DNA of 64,000 bases from Adenophora triphylla var. japonica (Eukaryota; Streptophyta; Magnoliopsida; Asterales; Campanulaceae), in contig JAFEMH010001246.1 in assembly GCA_022495995.1 (NCBI GenBank), forward strand, positions 1 to 64,000, read 5' to 3'. The number at the start of each line of letters is the position of its first letter. The first letter of the stretch is position 1. Made by a program: the position numbers and the translations under genes. Of this stretch, positions 54,988-64,000 are shown one piece after another. Below the pieces are notes generated by a model. It did not search any database. It saw only the letters and a program-made list of their open reading frames with translations, and had not been told where the DNA came from.

Positions 54988-56370
54988 AAGAAAAACGTTG
55001 ATACTGAATGGAATGAAGAATGCCAGGATGCCTTTGACCAAATCAAGGTGTACCTAGTAAATCCCCTGGTACTATGCCCCCCTCCATGTACAGAAACCTC
55101 TTCTGCTCTATCTCACTATCACTGACACGGCAGTTGGAGCTATGCTGGCTCAGGAAAAGAAGGATTCTCGGGTATAAAATGCCATTTACTTTGTTAGTCG
55201 AAAGTTGCAAGGGAGTGAGCTCAATTACTCGACGTGTGAAAAGACTTGTGCAGAACTAGTCTGGGTAGTCGGGAAGCTGAAACACTACATGCAGGCCCAT
55301 TATGTGAATTTGGTCTCGAAAATGGACCCCATCAAGTATATCTTCGACAAACCTTACCTCTCGATGCACCTAGCAAAGTGGTCATTCTTCCTAGCATAGT
55401 TTGACATCATCTATGTGACGAGAAAGGCAATCAAGGGTCAAGCACTGTCAGATCATATGGCAAATTTCCCTAGCAATGAGGACCGAGGGCCTGAACCCTA
55501 GTTTCCAGATGAAGGGATCTTCGTTGTTGAGCCTCAGAACTGATGGCAACTCTTTTTTGACGGAGCTGCTAACAAAAGAGGAAATGGCATAGGAATGCTA
55601 CTGGTAGACCCGAAAGATGAGCATACGCCAATAGCCGTCAAGTTGAACTTCTCTGTCACAAACAATGCGGCAGAGTATGAAGCCTGTATAGCTAGTTTGG
55701 AGACTGCCCAAGAAAGAAATGTCAAGGAACTCGAGGTCTATGAAGACTCAGCCCTGATCATCAACCAGGTCTCTAACAAATGGAAGACTGTGGATCCTAA
55801 CCTCCAGAGGTATCATGCCTACATGGAAGAATTGACGGATCAGTTCAGAGAAGTGACCTTCCACTACCTGCCAAGGGACAAGAACAGATTTGCAAATGCC
55901 TTAGCTACTCTAGCCTCATTGGTAGAGATCCCCGAGGGAAATCCAGTAAAACCATTTAGAGTGGGTAGAAGGGAAGCCCCAGCTTTCTGTTGCGAGATTG
56001 AATTGGGACCTGAGCCTGTCAAGGAACCTTGGTACATTCAAGTTTACCAGTTTCTCAAAGATGGGGAGTCAGCTTTTAAAGACGAAGAAGGTAGACTGAA
56101 GGAAGGCATGAAAGCCAAAAGCTTACAAGCCTTGAAACGGCTGGCCTTCCACTATGTCAGCTTAGGAGGTGAGCTGTACAAAAAGCGATACCAAGGACCA
56201 CTTCTTCTGTGTGTCACTAAAGAAAAGGAAAGAGAGCTAATGACCGAAGTCCATAATGGTCCCTGCGGTCCTCGCATGAATGCCAGAGCATTGATGCAAG
56301 TAATCCTCAGAATGGGCTACTACTGGATCTCCATAGAAACTGACTGTGTTCACCATGTCTGATAGTGCGA
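54985..56370 (+). pseudogene. Element G RNase H regions and integrase N-terminal part
   Basis: Coding resumes with MKKN..TEWNEECQDAFDQIK. After a shift near 55085 the first RNase H continues (LNYSTCEKTCAELVWVVGKL). In-frame stops follow near 55398, 55498 and 55541. The archaeal-type RNase H reads FFDGAANKRGNG and NNAAEYEACIA, but the later motif is YEDSALII where A has FGDSQLII. The integrase zinc region starts with MNARALMQVILRMGYYWISI; a stop lies at 56360-56362. Confidence 0.83.
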
Positions 56371-57300
56371 CAAATGCCAGCGGTTTCCCAACCTTAATCA
56401 TCTCCCGCCTCATGACCTGTACTGCATGACTACTCCTTGGCCATTTGTAACTTGGGGTATTGACGTAATAGGGAAGATAGCCCCGGCTGGAAGCAATGGG
56501 CATGAGTTTGTGTTAGTGGCAGTGGACTACTTCACGAAATGGGTGGAAGCAAAGTCCTATGAGGTCCTCACTTCCAAGAAAGTGGCCCAGTTTTTCAAAG
56601 AAAACATCATGTGCAGATATGGGTGCCAAATGAGATCATCTCGGATAACAGGACGCACTTTGAAGGAGACTGCGATAGATTGTTGTCAGAATTCAGAGTC
56701 ACTCACCACAAATAATCCCCGTACAGGCCTTAGACCAATGGAGCAGTAGAAGCTGCAAATAAGACACTCGAAAGAATCATTGCAAAGATGGCCACCCGCG
56801 GTCGTGACTAGTTCAAAAAGCTACATCTGGCACTCTGGGGCTACAGAACTTCTGTCAGAACAGCCACGGGAGAAACCCCTTTTGCATTTACCTACGGAAT
56901 GGAAGTGGTACTGCCAGTAGAGTTGGAAATCCCGTCGCTAAGGGTCGTCCTGGAAAATAGCATCAATGAAGTAGAACGGTTGCGCAGTCGGCATGACGAG
57001 CTTGCCCTACTTGATAAAAGGAGAGTAAATGCCATAGAACATACCCGAGCCTACCAGAGGCGAATGGCCAGGGCATTCGACAAAAAGGTCAAAGCCAGAG
57101 ACATCAAAGAAGGTGACTTGGTTTTGAAAGAGAAACCCTCTACCAGAGATAATCCTCTAGGAAAGTGGGAACCTGTTTGGATCCGCCCGTACGTAGTACA
57201 GAAAATACTATCGGGAGGAGCAATGAAGCTTGCGGACCTGGACGGCAATCCTTTTGTTCACCCAGTCAACGGTGACAAGCTCCGTCGGTACTATGTCTAA
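56371..57300 (+). pseudogene. Element G integrase
   Basis: It carries CDKCQRF, then VAVDYFTKWVEAKSYE (first Asp). A base deletion near 56630 shifts the frame of the second Asp tract, and the Glu tract (AVEAANKTLERI) is near 56745-56780. The C-terminal part 56899-57300 reads LPVELEIPSLRVVLENSINE and ends NGDKLRRYYV, then stop. Confidence 0.85.
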
Positions 57301-57330
57301 AAAAATTGGTGCAAAAAGAGTAATACCTAG

Positions 57331-57586
57331 CTAGGCTGAAAACCCTGAAAAAGGGCGGTCTAGGCAAAAAAACAGGGTTGCACATATAAAAAAAAGGAAT
57401 AATGGTGCAAAAAGAGTAATACCCAGCTAGGCTGAAAACCCTGAAAAGGGCGGTCTAGGCAGAAAACAGGGTCACACATAAAAAAAAAACAAAACAAAAC
57501 AAAACAAAAATCCAAAAGTTCATTAGAATGAACTACGAAGACCTGAGCCCCTTAGCCTTTCTTGTAAAAGGGGAATGTAGGCAGCC
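57331..57586 (+). other. Post-pol hairpin cassette and box (G)
   Basis: Two clear copies of the cassette (57331-57383, 57426-57477), each with GCTAGGCTGAAAACCCT, AGGGCGGTCTAGGCA and CAGGGT. The AACTACG...GGAATGTAGGCAGCC box follows at 57529-57586. From 57587 to 57840 no gene is visible. Confidence 0.65.
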
Positions 57587-57859
57587 AAAAATGGTTCAGT
57601 CTAAACAATAAATAAGACAATCAAATTTCCAGGAAATGTGTCTTGAAAATTTCTAAGATAATATCTTTTGTTATTTACAAATTATAAACTTCTTGGTGAG
57701 TTCAAGCACGGTCTACTCTTGACTCTGCTAATCTGCTACAAAGACTAAAATATATAAAAAAGGCCTAATCAGCTAATGTGTTTGCAAAAAGACTATAAGA
57801 AGATACTTGGAATAGGTTTCTTAGTTGTCAGCAATCATGTCCTCCTTGCTCTTCTTTCC

Positions 57860-59287
57860 TCAACCTCGACCCCGTCGAGTGTTCTTTCTCTTCTTCTCAA
57901 TGATGTCGGTCTCCCTCATCCCTATCTCAGGAATCCTCACTAGAGCCTCCATTAAACCCGTGTCAATAAGTGCATTTTCTACCTTGGCACGAGTCCTTAC
58001 CTCCTCCTGCTGAACCTCGGTGAGGTTAGAAACCTCTAATAACCGCTCATATCTGGCTTCCATATCCCTGATAAGATCGCCCAACTGGTTATGGCGACTA
58101 GTCTTTGCCTCGGTCTCCCTCAGAGTCCTGCTAGAGTCACTGTCATCCCAAAACAATCTGAGTCGCCCCCATCTCCCTCTCATAACAATCCAAGTAAGCC
58201 ATGGTCAAGATGGTACTCTTCCTGTTCTTGAGAAGGGCCCTGGGCGGAAAAGCCATATATGTCCACGCTCTCGAGAAAAATGAGAAGCTGTCTGGATCTC
58301 TCATGTCAAAAGGTGCCACCTCCATGGTGCGGATGTCCTCCCAATCATCCAATGGATCCTTCAAGGTCCCGAACTTCCTAGACACTAAACAGGGAATGTA
58401 GAATGACGACAGAGACAGTCCCGGAACCCTCACTATGTATGACTCCTGAAATGTCCTACGAATCTGCAATCTCCAGTGAGGCACCCACCAGCGAATGTCC
58501 GAGGTAGACAGTCGAGCCATCATCAGCTCCCAGCTACCCTAATCCTGCTGTCTCGGTACACCCCTCCAAGAAATCACCCAAGGACACTGGGTAGGCAAAG
58601 CCCCGTGTCTCTCCTGCAGTCGTAAAGTCAACACAGCTAGGCTCCCAGACTGCATGAAATGGTCCCCCTAGCCATCCTGTCAATGCCATATAGAGTCTCC
58701 CCCAAAATTAGGTGGACAATATCTCTCCCAGCCCTGCAGTCTCTCACTATGTCCAAAAGGCCGCTGTGGCGTACTCCGAAGGACTCGGCAGTGAATAGGA
58801 AGGAGAATACGCAGAGGATAAAGGCGTCCATAGATACCGTGGTCACAGCAGTACCTAGAGACCCGAATCTTCTCGGAATATCAGAAATGTCAATTCTGTC
58901 AGGGGCTGTCATCATCCCTTCGGCTTCTTCCGGAGAAATTTGTAGAAAAGATGCCAACTTTACGGTCACCGGCAAGTCCCCCGTCAAATGAATCAAAATG
59001 GCCTCAATTTCTGGACCCCCCAATCAATGCCCAGAAATCTTCAAAGGTTGGAACGAGCTCGTTGTAGGAAAAGCAGTAAACGTGTCCCCGGACATACCAA
59101 AACCTCACTGCTGCTCTCAAAAGGTCCCAATCAGGTGGGAGATCCTTCAAATGCCATAAAGACTTGATCTTGAAGGTGTTGTCGAGCAGCCCCTTGTGAG
59201 AGAGAAATTGTGTCTCATCCAAGATTGGAGGTCGGACAGAAAACAATCCCTTCTCCCCTTTTGCAATCGGACTGGTTTTTCCATGGC
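57860..59287 (-). pseudogene. Antisense PMD gene type 2 of element G
   Basis: A likely start is Met at 59285-59287 (MEKPVRLQ). Core segments: LKDLPPDWDLLRAAVRFW and FSYNELVPTFEDFWALIG (59004-59246), then a middle (58637-59023). The C-terminal part (58143-58523) carries VRVPGLSLSSFYIPCLVSR, matching A. The tail (57860-58183) has a helical Glu-rich stretch and ends KKRKNTRRGRG. Several frameshifts break it. Two CGGACT half-sites (59268, 59292) lie near the start and may be remnants of the family palindrome. Confidence 0.62.
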
Positions 59288-59810
59288 AGTGATCGGACTC
59301 GATGATTTTTGGTCAAAAATGTGCTTTGGGATCAGTTGGGACAAGTCTAAATTGAAAATGAAATGAAAAGGCCCTCCCTTGATTTTATTTGCAGAAAACC
59401 AGTTCAGACACGGCTCCAAGCTGTGCGGCTTCATTTTCCAAGGACCTGGCCGGACGGCTTCATTCGCTTCTGCAGAAAAAAAAATCTGAAGCAGCCAAAG
59501 CTGCTGCCCAAGTGGGATTTTCACCCCACATTCTCAATAAAACCTGCATAAAAACATTCACAAACACCATTCATACATTCATACACCATCATGAACCATT
59601 TCGGCTCAAATTCCGCCCCATTTCATGCAAAAAGTTTCCCTGCGGCTCAAATAATATGCAAAATAATAAAGCATCAATAAGAAAAGAAAAATAAAAAGAT
59701 CATTACATTGTCTTTGCCTCCTTCGTACCCAAATAAAATAATAAATACAAATTGTGCATAATTTGTTCATTGTTTCTCTCTCACTCTCCAAGATTGAACC
59801 TAAGGAATCC
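59288..59810. other. Spacer between G antisense genes
   Basis: No gene is recognised. By analogy with B this interval would hold the promoter of the type 2 gene. Confidence 0.4.
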
Positions 59811-60390
59811 TAAGCCTCCGATTCATCATCGCTACTCAGCTCATAAAACACGGGGTCCCTCAGCAGGTCTTCATCGTCACTCATGGCGGTCAGGTTGACG
59901 GGCACATGCTCGTACTCCGCCAACTGCTCTAAAATATCAGTGTTAGGCCCTCGCCCCTGAGGCACGTCACTGGTAAAGGATGAGGGGTACCCTGACGCTG
60001 ATGATGAAGAAACTGTGCTCCCGACATGCCTGCTCTTGTGCTTAGGCTCCTGAGCATTTCCCGCAACCCTTGATGCGCAAGCCAGCTTCCTTAAGAGGGA
60101 CCGAGCCAGCTCCTTCCAGCCCCTATTATGCCGCACTAGAGTGGGACCTGCGAGAAAAAGGGAAAAGCTCAGAAAATTCCAAAAGAAGTTCAGAATCGCA
60201 GAAAATAGAAAAGCCAAATAAGAAAAGAGACCTAGAGTTACTTACAGTACTATCAGCCGGCAGAGTATACTCAACATCCCTCGCGTCTGGAATAGGCACC
60301 ATTAGCCTCCTTGGCACCCCGTTCACCACATAAGAAAGGTGAGCTGGAGGAACAGGTGGATCAGTCAGCTCTGCCTCCCCGTACCCTTGG
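59810..60390 (-). pseudogene. Antisense PMD gene type 1 of element G, last exons
   Basis: The right part reads VPRRLMVPIPDARDVEYTLP, matching RRRLVIPIPEETRPRYRVDP of the F gene just before its last intron. A GTAAGT donor follows on the minus strand (about 60240). The last exon ends in an acidic, Ser-rich C-terminus (YELSSDDESEA at 59810), comparable to SDNEQDSE in F. Upstream exons are cut off by element H at 60390. Confidence 0.6.
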
Positions 60391-60792
60391 TGCAAGTACC
60401 CAAATCCGGATCGTCAAAATCCGTTAGAAGTTAATCGGAATTCGTTAACTGGCCCGCTTCAGGTTAACCGGAACCCGTTAAAGTCCCCGTTCTCAAGCCA
60501 ACAAGACGTCCCGGGACTGGCCCATGCATCCCAATGTCAAAGCGTACTCAACACACGTTATCACACGTAAAAGTACTGCTTTTCCTGAAAAACGCACTTT
60601 CCGGCACTTTCCGGGGGCGTTTCAAACATTTTCCGGACAGTTATTTAAAAAATGGACAAAATCGGGAATAATGGGATGAAAACCCTAGCCTAGGTGAGTC
60701 ACAGGGGCATGTGGCACACATGCCACAGCCCTCTAGTCAACATCAATCAGATTTCAGAGTGAAAAGATCAAAATGCCCCTGAGATTGAGTCA

Positions 60793-60930
60793 CAGTCTGT
60801 CCGGACTGTTTTACAGGCAAAACAGAATTGCCAGTAGGTCCTCCCATTTTCCAAAATACAACAACCCCCCCCCCCACAAATTGAGGATAAGTCCGTTCGG
60901 ACTATTTTACAAAATCACCCTATAAATACA
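60793..60930 (+). promoter_or_regulatory. Element H LTR core promoter
   Basis: The two family dyads (centres 96 bp apart) precede TATAAATACA, as in F. The first dyad carries a changed half-site (AGTCTG for AGTCCG), consistent with one C-to-T change. Confidence 0.6.
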
Positions 60931-61368
60931 AGGGCTGTCAAAACATTTCAAAGAGGAAAAATATTAATCTCTTTTCACAAAGCCCACAGCATAAACACAT
61001 CCTACCCCCTCCCGAGCCCCGTTTTTTCTCAATTTGCGTAAAAACCTCGTCTTTCAACCAAACACGAACCAAAAAAACTCGAAATACCCTTTCCAAACAC
61101 TAAATCGTATCCCGTATACGTCAACCGAGCCAAAAGATTCAACCCCTAGCCATAGGTAACACTCTCTCTCCCTAAACACTCATTCTATCTTGGTTTACGC
61201 GCCAGCCGCTACAACCGTTTCGGTCGAAAGTCATTGAAATATAGACATCACCGTCTACGGGGTCTGATATGTTTTAGTCTAAGATCCTCTTCTCTCCCGT
61301 AAGAGAAGTAATCTCGAGTTAAAACGGCGTTTCGGCCCCGTTCTTTACTTTTATGTCATTTACGGTCT

Positions 61369-61805
61369 GGATCGTTTGATCCATTGACTCCCAATTTCAT
61401 AGTCCGAACCGTTTGGTTCGTGATAGTCATTTACAAGTCTGAATCGTTTGATCCGTTGATTGTCATTTAAATAAAGCAACTTTACAAGTCCGAGCCGTTT
61501 GGCTCGTTGATCATACCTTTAAAGTCTGGATCGTTTGATTCCATTGATACCGCATTTTAAATACTGTCATTTACAAGTCCGAGCCATTTGGCTCGTGATA
61601 GTATTTACTTATCAAAGTCTGAATCGCAAAATGATTTGTTGATCGCATCTCATTTAATGCTTTTTTCCCGTAAAATCGCTAACAATGTAATGCCCGGTTC
61701 AAAACCGGAGTTCGTCATTCGAACTCTCTTTCAAAACGCGCAAAGTGACGTTTGGCATCCAAACGATCATCTTTAAATTCAAAACCCGACGTTTGACATT
61801 CAAAC
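61369..61805 (+). other. Array of short hairpins in H LTR
   Basis: GGATC-GTTT-GATCC (61369-61382), CGAACC-GTTT-GGTTCG (61405-61420), CGAGCC-GTTT-GGCTCG (61491-61506) and GAGCC-ATTT-GGCTC (61581-61594), then GTTTGG-CAT-CCAAAC (61750-61764) and GTTTGA-CAT-TCAAAC (61791-61805). Stem changes are compensatory. Confidence 0.65.
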
Positions 61806-62355
61806 GCTCTTTTCTTAAAAGTCAACATTTGACACTTAAGTTAAAGATTCAAAACTCGTCATTCGCACCACTTTTCCTAAAAAACTCCAAAACCGACGTT
61901 TGTCATTCAAACGCACACTTTTTCTCAAGAATCATAAAATCAACGTTTGACATTCAAACCAAGATTAAGCTTGTCATTCAAGCGCCCATTTTCAAAATGC
62001 AAACACACACACACACAATTTCGAGAAAGGTAGAAATACTCGTCATACGAGGCATTTCGGGTGATCTCAAAATACTCTTCCCGAAACGTAACGTGACCTC
62101 CGAACCTAACAATCTCCGGTACTAAAAGCCTTTTGTCATGTTTTGGCTACTAATCAAAACGCCTCATTTTCGAAGCCTTTTCCAAGTTTTTGCTACCAAT
62201 AAAAATGACAACTTTTTCAAGTCATTTTTCAACGTTTGGGCTCAAAATACAAAACCGCATGGCGACTCCTCTCCTTCCCAAAAGCGAGGTCCCAAACATC
62301 CGTGAAAGACAACTGCTCGCTGTGCAGCCCACGCGCGACCCCGAGTAATTTCAGT

Positions 62356-62373
62356 TAGCGACTCCGCTGGGGA
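62356..62373 (+). promoter_or_regulatory. Element H primer-binding site
   Basis: TAGCGACTCCGCTGGGGA starts two bases after the LTR end. It differs by one base from the tRNA-Arg-type site and by two from that of element C. Confidence 0.8.
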
Positions 62374-62606
62374 CAAGGATACTTTTTCAAAACTACAATC
62401 ATTTTCAAAAAGCATTCTGTGGGTCAAACTTTCGTTTACCCTTCCTCGTTTTTGTCTGTGTTGTTCTAAACCTCGAACGGTTTTCAAAAAAAAATGTGTT
62501 GCATTTTTCATCTAAAATCATAACATGTTCGTACATTCCCGTTCATACTTGATTTTCATGTTGAAATTGTCTATGGCTTAGAACAAGTGAGGCGAAACTC
62601 ACAAAG

Positions 62607-63529
62607 TGTTGTCAATAGTATTGATAATACTAATAACAACACAATTGACACCAATTCGAAAAAACAACAAATCAATAGTAATAAATATAAATTGCAGCGG
62701 AAGTAAATAACAATACACAAGAATATAATTTTTATCAAGTTATATAAATATATAACTTGATGGGTGCCATGAGGGCAAGACCTTTCTATATATAATATGA
62801 ATTCAATACAAGGTCAAAGAAGTTCCCTTAATGATCAATGATCATTAACTCAAGAAATATTAAATGAAGAATTCTCTCTGAATATAAACACTCAAAACCT
62901 CACGAAAATATAAAAATCTATATGAAAATTTCGAGTGTCGGACAGAGTGTTGCCAACACTGAATGGCAACACTTGAGAGCAGAATTCTTTTCTTGTGCAG
63001 ATTTGCATTTTCTGAATTGGGTGATCTTCAATGAAGATCCACTGCACTATTTATAGGCCACAAAGTCTTGGAGCCTACTCAAAATATCAGCAACAGCCTT
63101 GGAGTTTGTTTCCTCCATTTTAGCCTTCTCACCTCAAATGTAGGAGACTTAGTCTTCTCTTGTTTCTCTTGCTTGTACCTCTCAGCTCTAGATGCCTCGT
63201 ACTCTGACTTGTTCTCCCCCTGAATAGCTGAATAAAATCTCTTTTTGCTTGGTCATTAATTAAACAAATAAACACATGTTTATTTGTTAATTATCTCCTC
63301 TTCTTCGTGAATCACGCACAGGCGCTTCTGTTGATCTTTTCAAGCTCATTTTAAGCAGACTAATTACTGTTATTTAAACATTAATTTCCACATTTTTATT
63401 TGTGAAAAATACAGTAACTATCTCAGTGTTGTCAAATCCAAATGGCAACACTTGTGGCAACACCAGTGGCAACACTGGTTTGCAACACTTGGGACAACAT
63501 TCATGGCAACACATGATCTAACATTAACA
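62607..63529 (-). repeat. Element I 3' LTR
   Basis: The 923 bp LTR runs TGTTGTCAAT...ACATTAACA on the plus strand. In element sense a TATA box CTATAAATAG lies near 63046-63055. The U3 start has a 12 bp array of GGCAACAC (63441-63514), and a GTGTTGCC/GGCAACAC inverted pair lies near 62948-62970. Confidence 0.78.
63441..63514. repeat. 12 bp GGCAACAC array in Copia LTR
   Basis: Six units, starting at about 63444, 63456, 63468, 63481, 63492 and 63505, share (T)GGCAACAC with small changes. They lie in U3 in element sense, upstream of the TATA, where enhancer repeats are expected. Confidence 0.7.
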
Positions 63530-64000
63530 ATCTCCCCCTTAGTTACTGATTTCTTTACAAAATACCAATGTGATGATCTTTACAAAACATTTAGTCAAAC
63601 TTAACAAAAAAAATTAAAAAATGCCACGTGATTTTAATGGAGGCAACATCAACCTTCAGGCAATGTTTGAAAATATTTTTCAATCCAAGTATCACACTCA
63701 CACGAGTGGCAACATCAACCTTTAGGCAAATGAAGTCTCATAATTTCAAAATATCTCCCCCTTAATATGAAATTAATAACTAAACAAAATAATTATTAAA
63801 ATCTTAAAACAACCATCCAACCATTTAGCAAAAACCATCCACCAAAGTTTGAAGAAAATTCCAGCCGAAACAAGAAAAAAAACAACAGAAATTAAAATTG
63901 TTTAAGCATAACAAACCAAATAAAAACAAATAACATTGTTTTTGTTACCAAACCACCAAAATCAAGTACCATTCGAACCAACCATCAACCTTCTGCATTT
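63530..64000 (-). other. Copia internal 3' untranslated region
   Basis: It begins with the polypurine tract (63530-63541). No coding similarity is visible. Two near copies of GGCAACATCAACCTT(C/T)AGGCAA occur at about 63643 and 63706, and a second CTCCCCCTTAAT tract is near 63754. Confidence 0.5.

Larger units (their letters stand above)
51968..60390 (+). mobile_element. Element G: Tat-type Gypsy element, partial
   Basis: It contains gag from the middle onward, protease linker, reverse transcriptase, RNase H and integrase on the plus strand (to 57300), then antisense PMD genes (57860-60390). Its 5' part lies left of F and its 3' part right of H; neither is seen. Alternatively F and G could be tandem elements that shared an LTR and lost the leader; the missing primer site after 51967 leaves both open. 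Confidence 0.7.
60391..62353 (+). repeat. Element H 5' LTR
   Basis: The 1963 bp LTR runs TGCAAGTACCC...CGAGTAATTTCA. TATAAATACA is at 60921-60930, with dyads CAGTCTGTCCGGACTG (60793-60808) and GTCCGTTCGGAC (60891-60902) upstream. The hairpin array is at 61369-61805. TGGCGACTCC is at 62260-62269. The 157 bp unit of F is present once. Confidence 0.9.
60391..62606 (+). mobile_element. Element H: 5' LTR, primer site and leader start
   Basis: H lies in the antisense gene of G; the five bases before it, CTTGG (60386-60390), would be its left target duplication. Its LTR is of the F family. After the primer-binding site the leader is cut at 62606 by Copia element I. The remainder of H lies beyond the right edge. 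Confidence 0.8.
62607..64000 (-). mobile_element. Element I: Ty1/Copia retrotransposon, 3' end only
   Basis: The LTR (62607-63529) is followed on its inner side by a purine tract that in element sense reads AAGGGGGAGAT just before TGTTAATG. This is the typical polypurine tract of many plant Copia elements. The element runs leftward and its coding part lies outside the window. Five bases left of it are CAAAG; the second target copy is not visible. Confidence 0.75.

Noticed and set aside
49685..62353. F and H LTRs as the two ends of one element containing G pol
   Set aside because: The left LTR follows a polypurine tract and the right LTR precedes a primer-binding site, so they are a 3' and a 5' LTR of different insertions; flanking bases do not match either.
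1..64000. CRISPR array in the tandem repeat regions
   Set aside because: The units abut without unique spacers and the sequence is plant nuclear DNA.

Overview
This window is plant nuclear DNA made almost entirely of LTR retrotransposons inserted into one another. I see no intact host gene and no tRNA or rRNA gene. The large elements are Ty3/Gypsy of the Tat/Ogre type. Their order is gag, a protease with a DNG active site, a G-patch-like segment, reverse transcriptase, a second (archaeal-type) RNase H and integrase. The primer site is complementary to a tRNA-Arg-like 3' end, and one or two genes on the opposite strand between pol and the 3' LTR encode plant mobile domain (PMD) proteins. A Ty1/Copia element enters from the right edge. 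This points to a seed plant with a repeat-rich genome, probably a dicot; the species cannot be told.

The nesting can be read from target-site duplications and from protein reading frames interrupted by LTRs. Element A (+) occupies 1-664, 16515-16919 and 34351-44442. Element B (-, 665-16514, TSD ATAAA) sits in A's protease region. Element C (-, 16920-34345, TSD GAGGT/GAGGC), of the same family as A, sits just downstream in A. Solo LTR D (28222-30197, TSD CGTAC) sits in C's gag. A itself lies in element F (+), of which only the 3' part is seen (44443-51967). F ends inside element G (+, 51968-60390). G also carries a short insertion bounded by inverted repeats (54156-54987) and a 5' LTR plus leader of element H (60391-62606). 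H is entered by Copia element I (62607 to the edge).

Every gag-pol copy is broken, mostly by C-to-T type stops, small indels or insertions. The antisense genes are the unusual part. Type 1 (B, F, a piece in G) contains GT-AG introns readable only on the antisense strand. Type 2 (A, B, C, G) ends in a basic tail in A, B and G.

The most interesting signal is a set of CG-centred palindromes, usually paired, with a different sequence for each element family: TATCTCGCGCGAGATA in B, GTGTCGCGTGACAC in A/C/D, AGTCCGNNCGGACT in F/H. Within one element the same family-specific pair recurs in the LTR promoter, in the 5' leader and in front of the antisense PMD genes. Pair spacing is nearly constant within a family (19-21 bp in B; 33-35 or 40-41 bp in A/C/D). 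I propose a family-specific self-recognition or regulatory system linking sense and antisense transcription; this is inference. Other notable structure: a PBS-like TGGCGACTC copy inside the U5 end of every Gypsy LTR, hairpin arrays with compensatory changes in the F/H and A/C/D LTRs, and conserved boxes repeated in the leader, after pol and before the polypurine tract.
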